DNA of 64,000 bases from Oceanospirillum linum (GTDB lineage Bacteria > Pseudomonadota > Gammaproteobacteria > Pseudomonadales > Halomonadaceae): the NCBI RefSeq assembly GCF_900182785.1, contig NZ_FXTS01000011.1:55993-119992 (forward strand), read 5' to 3'. A program made the position numbers and the translations under genes. The notes under the pieces are model-generated. The model saw nothing but the letters and a program-made list of their open reading frames with translations. It did no database searches and was not told where the DNA came from. The stretch's first letter is position 1. Each line of letters starts with the position of its first letter. This document shows, piece after piece, positions 16,393 to 25,845 of the stretch.

Positions 16393-16953
16393 TCAGGATT
16401 TCTTCACAAATTTGGTCAGAATCACAATTCGAACGCCGTTTACGCGACCCTCAATGTGCTCAGGGTTGTCCGTCAGAGAGATCCCACGAACGGCAGTGCC
16501 GCGCTTGGCGGTAAAGCCAGTTCCCTTAACATCCAGATCCTTAATCAGGGTGACTGTATCGCCAGCGGCAAGTACAGCACCATTACTGTCCCGTGTGGCA
16601 ACAGCATCATCTGCTGGCATACCGGCACGAGCCCATTTCTCCAGCTCTTCATCCAGATACATCATATCCAGAAGATCCTGAGCCCAGGGCTCAGAGTTCA
16701 GCCGGGTTAACATTCGCCATGCCATCACCTGTACAACGGGTACAGGACTCCACATGCTATCATTCAGGCAACGCCAGTGATTCTGATCAAGCTCTTCAGC
16801 TTCGATCTGATCACGGCAAGTACCGCATGCCAGAATGCACTTATCAGAGTGCGCTTCTACAGGCGGAACTTCAAAAACGGCCAGATTGTCTTCTGAACCA
16901 CATAACTCACATTTAGAGCCACTACGCTCCATCAGTGCTTGTTCAATACTCAT
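16393..16953 (-). CDS. phnA: PhnA-domain protein (zinc ribbon)
   Basis: A 186-residue protein of the PhnA/YjdM family. The N-terminal zinc ribbon has CELC (C15, C18) and CGTC (near residue 44), followed by a Trp/Met-rich helical part. The C-terminal domain is the conserved PhnA fold with 'RDSNGAVLAAGDTVTLIKDLDVKG' and 'KRGTAVRGI...IEGRVNG' pieces (residues 120-180). The name derives from the phosphonate operon of E. coli, but a phosphonatase role was not borne out for this family and here no phn genes are nearby. A dedicated function is unknown. Confidence 0.88.
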   Translation of the reverse strand: MSIEQALMERSGSKCELCGSEDNLAVFEVPPVEAHSDKCILACGTCRDQIEAEELDQNHWRCLNDSMWSPVPVVQVMAWRMLTRLNSEPWAQDLLDMMYLDEELEKWARAGMPADDAVATRDSNGAVLAAGDTVTLIKDLDVKGTGFTAKRGTAVRGISLTDNPEHIEGRVNGVRIVILTKFVKKS

Positions 16954-17118
16954 TTTAATGTTCCCTATGGGTTGAAGGCGGTATTATGCTCTTTTTGCCA
17001 GATAAAATCAGAGTACCCCTACAAAAAACACTGAAAAAATGGGTAGATACGACATTTTTTCTCTTTTAGCCCTGCAAAAGTACCGATCACAACACCTTTT
17101 CATTCCCAAGGAAATTTC

Positions 17119-18018
17119 ATGCGCAACACGGTTATGTCGCTCTCCCGTAGCACTCAGGCGGATCTTCTACTGGTCCTGGTGACTCTACTGGCCGGAGCAG
17201 GCTGGATCTTCTCCAAACACGCGATGGCGGCCTTCTCACCGATACTTTTTCTTTCAGTTCGTTTTCTGATCGCAGGAATCTTTTTGGGGGGAATCGCCTC
17301 AGTACCTTTACGCAAACTCAAAAAAGAGCAGCTTCAAAAAAGTGCTCTGGTTGGTTTTGTGTTTGCTATTGCCATGACGTTCTGGATTCTGGGACTTTTC
17401 TACGGTAACCATGTGGGTGTGGGTGCTTTTCTGACCAGTCTTGGGGCTGTTCTGGTTCCTGTGGTCAGTCTGTTCTTTGGTGAAAAAGCTAACAGGAGCC
17501 TCTGGTATTCCATGCCTGTTGTTGTGGCAGGTCTGGCCTGTCTGTCACTGGATAACAGCTTTATTTTTGGCTGGGGTGAGTTGTCATTTCTTATTTCAGC
17601 CCTCCTGTTTGCGCTCTTTTTCATCCTGAATAGTCGCTTTGCCGCCTCTATTCCTGCGCTGCCGCTCACCACAATTCAGATGATCATTACCGCCGCCATC
17701 GCCTTTACCGCCAGCCTGTTTCTGGAGGAGTGGCAATGGTCATTTGAACCGGATATCTGGGTCTGGATTCTGGCCAGTGCCATTATCGCCACCAGCGGAC
17801 GCTTTCTGTTTCAGACCAAAGCGCAGGGTATGGCCCCTGCCAGCCACGCAGCGATCATTATGACGCTTGAGCCAATCCGGGCAGCATTATTCGCCAGCAT
17901 ATGGCTGGCAGAAACCATGAGTAGTCTTCAGTTTGTCGGCTGCGCACTTATTTTTAGTGCCATGCTGATCAACCGCTGGCAGGTCATTACCCACTTGCTG
18001 GGGCGAAAGGAGAGATAA
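17119..18018 (+). CDS. EamA/DMT-family transporter
   Basis: A 299-residue inner-membrane exporter with ten predicted helices in two EamA repeats (about 15-145 and 155-290). Family landmarks: 'GAGWIFSKHAMAAFSPILFLSVRF' in repeat one, and 'HAAIIMTLEPIRAALFASIWL' in repeat two with the conserved EP motif. AAGGAAA precedes the ATG at 17119. It stands alone between phnA and a TonB receptor gene. Substrate unknown; family members export amino acids and other metabolites. Confidence 0.9.
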   Translation: MRNTVMSLSRSTQADLLLVLVTLLAGAGWIFSKHAMAAFSPILFLSVRFLIAGIFLGGIASVPLRKLKKEQLQKSALVGFVFAIAMTFWILGLFYGNHVGVGAFLTSLGAVLVPVVSLFFGEKANRSLWYSMPVVVAGLACLSLDNSFIFGWGELSFLISALLFALFFILNSRFAASIPALPLTTIQMIITAAIAFTASLFLEEWQWSFEPDIWVWILASAIIATSGRFLFQTKAQGMAPASHAAIIMTLEPIRAALFASIWLAETMSSLQFVGCALIFSAMLINRWQVITHLLGRKER

Positions 18019-18103
18019 GACAAGAAAACGGCAGGATACCAACTCTGTCAGAAGGTATCCTGCCAATCGGTCAATAATCGAACATCTGGCAGCTCTGCAA
18101 TAC

Positions 18104-20272
18104 TCAGAAGTCGTATTTCAAACTGGCTTCAACCGTACGTTCTGCGCCAAACCAGCAGTTGTTACCGTCGTAGCAGGTGTAAGACACCTCATCAAATACA
18201 TTACTGACACTGATACGGGCTGTGGCACCGTATGCACCGGGACTCAGTCCAGCCAGATCATAGGCCACAGACAGATCCATCATCGTTGCCGAAGGAACCG
18301 TATCACTATTGGCTGCATCCATCTGAGCTTCACCAATATGACGAATACCAGAGCTTAGCGTTGTTCCTGCAAGTGCTCCCGTATAGATATCATACTGCGC
18401 CCAGGCAGAAAGCATCTGCTCCGGAACCCATACCGGCGTTTTGCCCTGCAGCCCATTATTATCCTTCGTAATCTCAACATCCTGACGCGTATAGTATGCG
18501 GAAAGCAAAAGGTTATCTGAGACCTGAGCCTGAAGCTCTGCTTCAATACCTTTCGACTCAACTTCCCCCGCCTGAATCAGGTCATAAGCTGAACCATTAG
18601 GATCACGGGTGGGAACATTATCTTTTGTAATCTGATAAGCCACAAGAGAGCCCGTTACCTGACGATCAACGCTCTTATATTTAATGCCCGCCTCCCACTG
18701 CTGACCGGTAGAGGCTTCAAACGCTTCTTTATTGCGGGTGACGCCTGTTTCAGGCTGATAACTCTCAGCATAGCTGACAAAAGGTGCCAGCCCGTTATCC
18801 AGCTGATAGAGCGCCCCAACACGACCTGTGGTATGAGTTTCCGTGAGCTTGGTATCTGTTTCCTGGGAGTATTTTTTACCCTTTTCTGTTCCTTTATAGT
18901 CATCGTAACGCGCCCCGGCAATCAGAACCAAAGACCCTATTTTCATCTGATCCTGCAGGTAAAAGCCCGTTTGCTCTGTTTCTTTTGTGAAATCACTGGA
19001 ATAAGCCGTATTTGTCATATCCAGAGCGGCACGATCCACCTGATTATTATCGCGGTCGAAAAGATCCAGAGTCGCAATCGCCTGATCTTCGTAGCGAATG
19101 TCGGATTCCAGTTTCTGATAGTCCAGGCCGACCAGAAGGTTATGTTCAACATTTCCTGTGTAAACGATGCCTGACAGCTGATTATCCAGTGCTATGGCCT
19201 TGCTGGTCTCATCGGTCAGATAGGCATTCCGGTTCAGGGTGCGCATATCGTCTTCCAGTGAGGATATATAAGTATTCTCCTGGTATGCCGATGCATCCAT
19301 ATAGCGGACATTCTGAAGCACAGTCCAGTTATCATTCAGCTTGTGGTTAATCTTATAACCCACAAGGGTGACTTCACGCTCATAGGTATTCCAGTTCTTA
19401 TCACCACTAAAGCTGCTCTGATCAAACTCCCCATTAGGGTTATCCCGGAACATACCCTCTGCAGGCAGCGTTGTATAAACGCCCATCGCCGGATCATCCT
19501 GGTAGTATAGGTTGAAGTTAACCAGGGTATCCTCAGAGACACGCCAATCAACAGAGGGTGCTATCAGTGTTCGCTTATCCTGAGCAGTATCAGCCTGGGA
19601 GTCTTCCTCCCGGGCCAGACCCACGACACGGTAAGAAAAATCTGACTCCCCTATCTGACCGGTCGAATCAAAGCTGGCCTCAATTTTGTTTCGGCTTCCC
19701 GTTGCTAACTCTACGCTGTGGGCGGACTCTGTCTGAGGCTGCTTGCTGATCAGATTCACCATCCCACCGGGGGGCATACTGCCATACAGTGTAGAGGTTG
19801 GCCCTTTGAACACCTCCACCTGTTCCAGTACCTTGGCATCGATCTGGGGCTGTAAATTCCAGTCATTAAAAATCAGTGGCAGCCCATCATAGGCATTCTG
19901 ATAGTTAATAAAGCCTCTGATGGAAAAAAGATCTAAACGCGTAACGGCACCACCACGTAACTCAGTATTGACTCCGGTACTGTAACGTAACGCTTCAGCC
20001 ACCGAATCAGCATTACGCATATCCAGATCGGCCTGATCAATAATAGAATATCCCTGAGGTGTTTCTTCGGCTGAAAGCGCTGTTTTCGTTGCCGTATTAC
20101 GATAGGTGTTATTGTAAATAACCAGGTCACCCTGAGTCTGAACCTGATCAGACACTGAGGCTTCATCCGCCGACGCCGCAATCAAAGGGGTAGAAAAAGC
20201 AGTGGCAACCGCCATTGCTAACAGACGAGGCTTAAACCGCGCTCCTGATAAAGGGTGATCAGATCTATTCAT
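18104..20272 (-). CDS. TonB-dependent siderophore receptor (outer membrane)
   Basis: A 722-residue outer-membrane gate for ferric siderophores. Order: signal peptide (about 1-34, ending LIAASA), TonB-box-like 'GDLVIYNN' near residue 48, plug domain (about 60-170: 'AEALRYSTGVNTELRGG', 'EVFKGPTSTLYGSMPPGGMVNLISK'), then a 22-strand barrel ending in the required aromatic (KYDF). The plug signatures are those of the ferrichrome/pyoverdine/coprogen group (FhuA, FhuE, FpvA). A TAGGAG site precedes the ATG. A Fur-like box lies about 45 bp upstream, so expression should rise under iron limitation. The ligand cannot be told. There is a single transport partner candidate in this window, the iron ABC operon at the left end. 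Confidence 0.93.
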   Translation of the reverse strand: MNRSDHPLSGARFKPRLLAMAVATAFSTPLIAASADEASVSDQVQTQGDLVIYNNTYRNTATKTALSAEETPQGYSIIDQADLDMRNADSVAEALRYSTGVNTELRGGAVTRLDLFSIRGFINYQNAYDGLPLIFNDWNLQPQIDAKVLEQVEVFKGPTSTLYGSMPPGGMVNLISKQPQTESAHSVELATGSRNKIEASFDSTGQIGESDFSYRVVGLAREEDSQADTAQDKRTLIAPSVDWRVSEDTLVNFNLYYQDDPAMGVYTTLPAEGMFRDNPNGEFDQSSFSGDKNWNTYEREVTLVGYKINHKLNDNWTVLQNVRYMDASAYQENTYISSLEDDMRTLNRNAYLTDETSKAIALDNQLSGIVYTGNVEHNLLVGLDYQKLESDIRYEDQAIATLDLFDRDNNQVDRAALDMTNTAYSSDFTKETEQTGFYLQDQMKIGSLVLIAGARYDDYKGTEKGKKYSQETDTKLTETHTTGRVGALYQLDNGLAPFVSYAESYQPETGVTRNKEAFEASTGQQWEAGIKYKSVDRQVTGSLVAYQITKDNVPTRDPNGSAYDLIQAGEVESKGIEAELQAQVSDNLLLSAYYTRQDVEITKDNNGLQGKTPVWVPEQMLSAWAQYDIYTGALAGTTLSSGIRHIGEAQMDAANSDTVPSATMMDLSVAYDLAGLSPGAYGATARISVSNVFDEVSYTCYDGNNCWFGAERTVEASLKYDF

Positions 20273-20318
20273 TATTGCTCCTAGTAAACAGCGATTGAGA
20301 AAGAAGGCTTGTTACAAA

Positions 20319-20333
20319 TGTGAATTATTCTCA
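20319..20333 (-). promoter_or_regulatory. Fur-like box upstream of the TonB receptor
   Basis: On the minus strand this reads TGAGAAT-A-ATTCACA, matching 11 of 14 arm positions of the 7-1-7 Fur consensus. It begins about 47 bp before the receptor ATG and is embedded in AT-rich sequence suited to a promoter. The match is weaker than for the iron ABC operon but supported by the gene's function. Confidence 0.65.
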
Positions 20334-20425
20334 ATAATAATTTTTATGTCGGCTGCAAACTTAACGATTTGGTGCAAACTGATCACCCGGAAGTCAAATC
20401 ATGCTTAACCATTCCTGCGAATAAC

Positions 20426-21358
20426 TCACTCGGGGGCGACGGGCACCCAATACTCCATTTCCAGATGCTGGCCGTCTGCAATAAAACCTGAAGGGTAGAC
20501 TTCAAGGTCAAACCGGTTGATTCCCCGATAACCAGACGTCGGCAGCCAGTGGCAAATAAACCACTGCAGTGTATTATCGATCAGACCGGCTGGCCCGGAA
20601 AAAGGAATAACAGCGTACTCCTGCTCGGGAATCACCAAAGAATCCAGCAGGGTAAGCGGCTCATGTTGATCACTACTGATACACGCCCAGTAATCAATAG
20701 AGGTATCACCTGAACTCAGCGAACTGGTATCCAGAACACCCAGAGCCTGCATCGCGCTCCGGTCTGTGAGGCTATGTTTTTTTGCAAGCCTCTCAGATAA
20801 TTTCTGCCAGATCTGCGGGACTTTAGCGGAAAAATCAGGCTGCTCGGCAAATATCCCCTGTATCCGGCCCGCAACACCCTGCACCTGCTTCTCCGGCTGA
20901 CTTTCAACTCTTATCTGGAGCAACCTGTGTTCCTCCAGTCCTTTAAGCTGAGAAATCCCTCCGGGCTTATGACCTGAAAGATCTGTTAGCGGCAGTGACA
21001 CAATCGGTGTTTTCAGACCGGCACGCTTACCTCGTCTGCGATATTGACCTGGCGTGCAATGAAACATATGCCGGAAACTACGACTAAAACTCACCTCGGA
21101 GTCAAACCCGCACTCCAAAGCGATATCCAATTGTGTTCGTCGACTACACAGCAGCAACTCAGCGGCACGACTCAGGCGAATCTCACGTATATATTGAGCA
21201 ACGGTTTGCCCGGTAAAATGGCTGAATACCCGCTGGAACTGCCACCTGGACCAGCAACTTTTTTCAGCCATCGACTCCACTGACAAAGGCCTGTCCAGAT
21301 GATTATGTATATATTCCAGGGTGGATTGAATTCTGTGAAAGGCAGCATCTTGTATCAT
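20426..21358 (-). CDS. AraC-family regulator with GyrI-like effector domain
   Basis: A 310-residue regulator of the Rob/SoxS layout: two HTH motifs at the N-terminus (residues 6-106: 'LDRPLSVESMAEKSCWSRWQFQRVF' and 'QLDIALECGFDSEVSFSRSFRHMF', ending in the P-x-x-YR motif 'TPGQYRRRGK') and a GyrI-like small-molecule domain (about 143-310). GyrI-like domains bind bulky lipophilic ligands. It sits 150 bp upstream of and in the same direction as the TonB receptor, so it could control the receptor in response to a ligand; AraC control of siderophore receptors is common, but most use a different effector domain. A weak Fur-like site precedes it. Confidence 0.9.
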   Translation of the reverse strand: MIQDAAFHRIQSTLEYIHNHLDRPLSVESMAEKSCWSRWQFQRVFSHFTGQTVAQYIREIRLSRAAELLLCSRRTQLDIALECGFDSEVSFSRSFRHMFHCTPGQYRRRGKRAGLKTPIVSLPLTDLSGHKPGGISQLKGLEEHRLLQIRVESQPEKQVQGVAGRIQGIFAEQPDFSAKVPQIWQKLSERLAKKHSLTDRSAMQALGVLDTSSLSSGDTSIDYWACISSDQHEPLTLLDSLVIPEQEYAVIPFSGPAGLIDNTLQWFICHWLPTSGYRGINRFDLEVYPSGFIADGQHLEMEYWVPVAPE

Positions 21359-21423
21359 ATGAGTTATTTACACCAAAAATCTGTTACCCCAGACGGCAGC
21401 AGCAAATAGTAACGATTTCTATT

Positions 21424-21438
21424 TGATAATCAATCACA
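21424..21438 (-). promoter_or_regulatory. Possible weak Fur-like site upstream of the AraC gene
   Basis: Reads TGATAATCAATCACA on the plus strand; 11 of 14 arm positions match the 7-1-7 Fur consensus, the left arm perfectly and the right arm poorly. It lies 65-80 bp upstream of the AraC ATG. The rest of the 448-bp gap between this gene and betI shows no gene. Confidence 0.35.
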
Positions 21439-21765
21439 ATTAAATAGATATATAACCGTACAGAGCCAGAGTGAACCACGCACCCACCGCCCGGACCGGA
21501 TATCCATTCTGGAAAAGATGCCTGATATAGCCTGCTAGTCTTTTTCAGGTTTTACCGCCCAATAAACGCCGCGCCTGAAAACAATCTGTTGATCGAACTT
21601 TTCCGCCACAAAACATAAGACGCCTAATATTTCCCCCTATAACAACATTTTCAAGATCTTAGCTGCATATTGGCAGCTATTTCCTGCAATTAAGCCAGAT
21701 GTAAAAATATTAGATTAGAACCCTAACTATTTTTTACTTGCAGACCTTGGCTGCATCTGTCATTT

Positions 21766-21785
21766 TTAATTAAACATTCATTTAA
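21766..21785 (+). promoter_or_regulatory. Probable BetI operator
   Basis: An imperfect dyad, TTAATTAAACATTCATTTAA, lies 22 bp before the betI ATG. It resembles the ATTGAACGTTCAAT core of the E. coli bet operator as I recall it, with the A-A-A-C-A/G-T-T-C centre kept. Position directly upstream of the regulator and catabolic genes fits autorepression relieved by choline. Confidence 0.55.
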
Positions 21786-21806
21786 GAAAAACAGGGAGCG
21801 GTTGCG

Positions 21807-22448
21807 ATGCCCAAAGTTGGCATGCCGGAAATCCGTAAGCCTCAACTGATTAATGCCACCATGGAAGCGGTGAACGATGCAGGGCTGCATAAAGCCAGTG
21901 TTGCCATGATCGCGAAATATGCCGGCGTTTCCCCGGCAATTATCAACCATTATTTTGGTGGCAAGGATGGTTTGCTGGAAGAAACCATGCGCTCTGTTCT
22001 GAAAGAGCTGTCTGCAGCGATCAGCAAACGGTTAAAAAAGGTTGAACGCGATAATGTTGTAGAGCGACTGATTGCCGTAGTTGAAGGTAATTTTGACCCT
22101 AAACAATTGGACAGCAAGGTCGTCAAAACCTGGCTGACCTTCTGGTCGCACTCCATGCACAAACCTCAGCTACACCGACTGCAACGGGTCAACGAACAGC
22201 GCCTGCTCTCCTACTTGCGCTATGAACTGAAGCAGGTGGTCAGCCACGAGGAAGCTGCTTTTATCGCGCAGGGCGTAGCCGCTCTGATTGATGGTATCTG
22301 GCTCAGGGGGGCACTCTCTCCCAACGGCATCGACAAAGAACTGGCTGAGCACCTGATTCTGGATTACCTCCGGCTCAAACTGCCAGAGGCGGTCTGGCAG
22401 GAATATCTGGACGGCAAATCAGACAAGTCCCGGAAAATGATGACTTAA
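21807..22448 (+). CDS. betI: BetI, choline-responsive TetR-family repressor
   Basis: A 213-residue TetR-type repressor whose sequence follows BetI: 'MPKVGMPEIRKPQLINATM' at the start, HTH at about 20-55 ('KASVAMIAKYAGVSPAIINHYFGGKDGLLEETM'), and 'AVVEGNFDPKQLDSKVVKTWLTFWSHSMH' in the effector domain. GGGAGCGG precedes the ATG. BetI represses the bet genes and is released by choline. It heads the operon betI-betB-betA and is followed 81 bp later by betB. C-terminal residues after ~197 vary from other BetI proteins. Confidence 0.95.
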   Translation: MPKVGMPEIRKPQLINATMEAVNDAGLHKASVAMIAKYAGVSPAIINHYFGGKDGLLEETMRSVLKELSAAISKRLKKVERDNVVERLIAVVEGNFDPKQLDSKVVKTWLTFWSHSMHKPQLHRLQRVNEQRLLSYLRYELKQVVSHEEAAFIAQGVAALIDGIWLRGALSPNGIDKELAEHLILDYLRLKLPEAVWQEYLDGKSDKSRKMMT

Positions 22449-22529
22449 TAATGGCCCGGCAGGCCAATGAATTAACCCGCGACAGACCCTAAATTTTTTT
22501 GGCAAACCCTATTTTCAGGTTGAGATACG

Positions 22530-24023
22530 ATGACAACTTCACAGCAATCCTCTGTTACCCAACAACCGTCTATAACCCAACATTATGTCCACGGTCGCTA
22601 CTACACCCAGGCACCGAAAGAGACCTTTACCAGCATCAACCCTGCTAATGGCGAGGTTATCGCAACCGTCGCGCAGGGTGATGACAGCGCAATGTCTGCC
22701 GCCATTGAATCTGCAAAAAAAGGTCAGGCTGAATGGGCTGCGATGACCGGTATTGAACGCGGCCGTATTCTGAATAAAGCCGTTGCTCTGCTGCGTGAGC
22801 GCAATGACGAGCTGGCGATGCTGGAAGTACTGGATACCGGCAAGCCGATTCAGGAAGCAGACTGCGTGGATATTGTCACCGGTGCCGATGTAATCGAGTA
22901 CTACGCGGGTCTTGCGGACAAAATTCAGGGCGATTACCAGCAGCTGAATGAGCAGAATTTCTTCTATACCCGCCGCGAGCCCCTGGGCATCTGCGCCGGA
23001 ATCGGTGCCTGGAACTACCCGATTCAGATCGCCTGCTGGAAATCCGCACCGGCACTGGCCGCCGGCAACGCCATGATCTTTAAACCCTCAGAGGAAACAC
23101 CCTTGAGTGTACTGAAGCTGGCGGAGATCTATACCGAAGCCGGTGTACCGGATGGCGTCTTTAATGTGATTCAGGGGGATGCCCGTGTTGGCCGGATGCT
23201 CACCGCTCACCCTGAGATCAGCAAGGTTTCCTTCACCGGCGAATGCGGCACCGGTAAAGCGGTGATGGGGGATTCCGCCAAGACCCTCAAGCAGGTCACC
23301 ATGGAACTGGGTGGCAAATCCCCCATGATCATCTTCCCGGATACGCCGGTTGAGCAAGCGGTTTCCGGTGCCATGCTGGCCAACTTTTACACCCAGGGCG
23401 AAGTGTGCACTAACGGCACCCGCGTCTTTGTACATGACGCCATCTATGACGCCTTCCTTGACGAGCTTAAAACCCGTACCGAGCAGATGATTATCGGCGA
23501 CCCCACCGACCCTAAAACTCAGGTGGGAGCGCTGATCTCAAAAGATCATATGCAGAAGGTATTGGGTTATATCGAAGCGGCCAAACAAGCCGGTGCCCGT
23601 TTAATCTGCGGCGGCGAACAAGCCACTGAAAACGGCCCGGATAAAGGCGCTTTCGTTAAACCCACCGTATTCGCTGACTGCACCGATGATATGCCCCAGG
23701 TGATCGATGAGATCTTCGGCCCTGTGATGTCGGTACTGCGCTTCTCCGATGAAGAGGAAGTGATTACCCGCGCCAACAACACCGAATACGGCTTAGCCGC
23801 CGGTGTTTTCACCAGAGATCTGGGGCGCGCCCATCGCGTGATCAACCGTCTGCAGGCGGGGATCTGCTGGATCAACACCTGGGGTGCCTCTCCGGCTGAA
23901 ATGCCGGTGGGCGGTTACAAGCTATCCGGCATTGGCCGGGAAAACGGCATCGAAACCCTCTACCACTACACCCAGACCAAGAGCGTGTTTGTAGAGACCG
24001 GCGACATTGAGCGTCCATACTGA
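22530..24023 (+). CDS. betB: Betaine aldehyde dehydrogenase
   Basis: Oxidises betaine aldehyde to glycine betaine with NAD(P)+, the second step of choline oxidation, in the cytoplasm. The 497-residue protein has the aldehyde dehydrogenase fold with catalytic Cys293 (QGEVCTNGTR) and general-base Glu259 (TMELGGKSP), plus the cofactor-binding 'IGAWNYPIQIACWKSAPAL' and 'SFTGECGTGKAVM'. The first ~17 residues are a Ser/Thr/Gln-rich extension compared with E. coli BetB. Second gene of the bet operon; betA starts 18 bp after. Confidence 0.96.
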   Translation: MTTSQQSSVTQQPSITQHYVHGRYYTQAPKETFTSINPANGEVIATVAQGDDSAMSAAIESAKKGQAEWAAMTGIERGRILNKAVALLRERNDELAMLEVLDTGKPIQEADCVDIVTGADVIEYYAGLADKIQGDYQQLNEQNFFYTRREPLGICAGIGAWNYPIQIACWKSAPALAAGNAMIFKPSEETPLSVLKLAEIYTEAGVPDGVFNVIQGDARVGRMLTAHPEISKVSFTGECGTGKAVMGDSAKTLKQVTMELGGKSPMIIFPDTPVEQAVSGAMLANFYTQGEVCTNGTRVFVHDAIYDAFLDELKTRTEQMIIGDPTDPKTQVGALISKDHMQKVLGYIEAAKQAGARLICGGEQATENGPDKGAFVKPTVFADCTDDMPQVIDEIFGPVMSVLRFSDEEEVITRANNTEYGLAAGVFTRDLGRAHRVINRLQAGICWINTWGASPAEMPVGGYKLSGIGRENGIETLYHYTQTKSVFVETGDIERPY

Positions 24024-24040
24024 TCCCTGCGCAACCCACT

Positions 24041-25732
24041 ATGAGTCCTAGCGATATGAAACAGGAATACGATTACATCATCATCGGGGCAGGTTCTGCT
24101 GGTTGCGTACTGGCGGACCGCCTGACGGAAAGCGGTATGCATACCGTGTTACTGCTGGAGAAAGGCGGTAGTGACAAGAGCATCTTTGTCCAGATGCCAA
24201 CGGCACTCTCCTACCCGATGAATACCGAAAGCCTCTGCTGGCAGTTTCACACAGAACCAGAGCCCGGCGTCAACTACCGTTCACTGCACACGCCTCGGGG
24301 TAAAACCCTTGGCGGCTCCTCCTCCATCAACGGTATGGTTTATGTGCGCGGCCACGCCTGTGACTTTGATCAGTGGCAGGAACAGGGCGCAACGGGCTGG
24401 GATTACCAGAGCTGCCTGCCCTACTTCCAGCGTGCCGAAACATGGGAAGGTGGTGCAGACAGTTATCGCGGTGGCAACGGCCCGGTAGGCACCTGCAACG
24501 GTAATGGGATGTCCCTGAATCCTCTGTATCAGGCGTTTATCGATGCCGGTGTCGATGCTGGCTACGGTTTCACCAAAGATTACAACGGCTACCGTCAGGA
24601 AGGCTTCGGCCCGATGCATATGACGGTTAAAAATGGTGTACGCAGCTCCACTTCCAATGCGTATCTGCGCCGCGCTATGCAGCGCCCCAACCTGACCGTA
24701 CTGACCGGCGTCCATAGTCGAAAAATTCTGACCAACAGATCCAGTGGTGAAATTGCAGCGGCGGGTGTTGAGTTTGAGCATAAGGGCCAGATTAAAACCG
24801 TTAACGCCTATCGCGAAGTGATCTCTGCCGCAGGTTCAGTGGGCTCACCTCAGCTGTTGCAGCTGTCCGGTATCGGCCCGAAAGAGGTGCTGGAAAAAGC
24901 CGGTGTTGAGGTTGTAAAAGACCTGCCCGGCGTAGGTGAAAACCTGCAGGATCACCTGGAAGTTTATTTTCAGTACCAGTGCAAAGAGCCGATCTCTCTG
25001 AACTCGAAACTGAACCTGATCAGCAAAGGCCTGATCGGCACCCGCTGGATTCTGTTCAAAGATGGCCTGGGTGCCACCAACCATTTTGAGTCCTGCGCCT
25101 TTATCCGCTCACGCAAGGGGCTGAAATGGCCGGATATTCAGTATCACTTCCTACCAGCGGCCATGCGTTATGACGGCAATGCCGCCTTTAAAGGTCATGG
25201 TTTTCAGGTTCATGTTGGCCCGAACAAGCCCGCCAGTCGTGGCCATATCCGCATTAAAAGTGCTGATCCCCATGACGCACCAAGCATTCTGTTCAACTAC
25301 CTGACAGAACAGCAGGATATTGAAGACTGGCGCGCCTGTATCCGCCTGACCCGTGAGATTCTGAACCAGAAATCACTGGAGAAATATCGCGGCAATGAGA
25401 TTCAGCCGGGCTACGACATTGAGTCTGACGAGCAGATTGACGCTTGGGTGCGTGACAACGTCGAAAGCGCATATCACCCATCCTGCACCTGTAAGATGGG
25501 CGCTGAAGACGACCCTATGGCGGTGCTGGATGCTGACTGCAATGTGCGCGGTATCAAGCATCTTCGGGTGGTGGACTCCTCCGTATTTCCGACGATTACC
25601 AACGGAAACCTGAATGCACCTACGATCATGGTGGCTGAAAAAGCCGCCGATAAAATTCTGGGCAAACAGCCGCTCCCCAAGGCAGATGCAGCCGTCTGGA
25701 TTCACCCGGATTACGAAAACCAACAACGCTAG
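24041..25732 (+). CDS. betA: Choline dehydrogenase
   Basis: Membrane-associated flavoenzyme of the GMC family that oxidises choline to betaine aldehyde. The 563-residue protein begins with the FAD dinucleotide motif IIGAGSAGCVLADRL (about residues 10-24), then the GMC signatures 'RGKTLGGSSSINGMVYVRG' (near 86) and 'SAAGSVGSPQLLQLSGIGP'. The catalytic histidine is in 'SAYHPSCTCKMG' and a second active-site residue in 'NGNLNAPTIMVAEKAAD'. No Shine-Dalgarno decides between ATG 24041 and ATG 24056; the latter (MKQEYDYII) matches E. coli BetA more closely. Follows betB. Confidence 0.95.
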   Translation: MSPSDMKQEYDYIIIGAGSAGCVLADRLTESGMHTVLLLEKGGSDKSIFVQMPTALSYPMNTESLCWQFHTEPEPGVNYRSLHTPRGKTLGGSSSINGMVYVRGHACDFDQWQEQGATGWDYQSCLPYFQRAETWEGGADSYRGGNGPVGTCNGNGMSLNPLYQAFIDAGVDAGYGFTKDYNGYRQEGFGPMHMTVKNGVRSSTSNAYLRRAMQRPNLTVLTGVHSRKILTNRSSGEIAAAGVEFEHKGQIKTVNAYREVISAAGSVGSPQLLQLSGIGPKEVLEKAGVEVVKDLPGVGENLQDHLEVYFQYQCKEPISLNSKLNLISKGLIGTRWILFKDGLGATNHFESCAFIRSRKGLKWPDIQYHFLPAAMRYDGNAAFKGHGFQVHVGPNKPASRGHIRIKSADPHDAPSILFNYLTEQQDIEDWRACIRLTREILNQKSLEKYRGNEIQPGYDIESDEQIDAWVRDNVESAYHPSCTCKMGAEDDPMAVLDADCNVRGIKHLRVVDSSVFPTITNGNLNAPTIMVAEKAADKILGKQPLPKADAAVWIHPDYENQQR

Positions 25733-25739
25733 TGATTTC

Positions 25740-25782
25740 AACCATCTGTATTGAGACCGACTACAACTCAATACGGATGGTT
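25740..25782 (+). promoter_or_regulatory. Long hairpin between betA and choX
   Basis: Two 16-nt arms (AACCATCTGTATTGAG and CTCAATACGGATGGTT) pair with only one G-T wobble around an 11-nt loop. It begins 8 bp after the betA stop and ends 63 bp before the choX ATG. No T-run follows. It may protect the 3' end of bet mRNA, or partly end transcription, so that the transporter genes can be expressed differently. Confidence 0.6.
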
Positions 25783-25845
25783 ACCGCTCCGTAAAGAGCG
25801 AAGATTTCCCCGATAAAGATAAAAGTACGAAAACGAGAAGGAAAG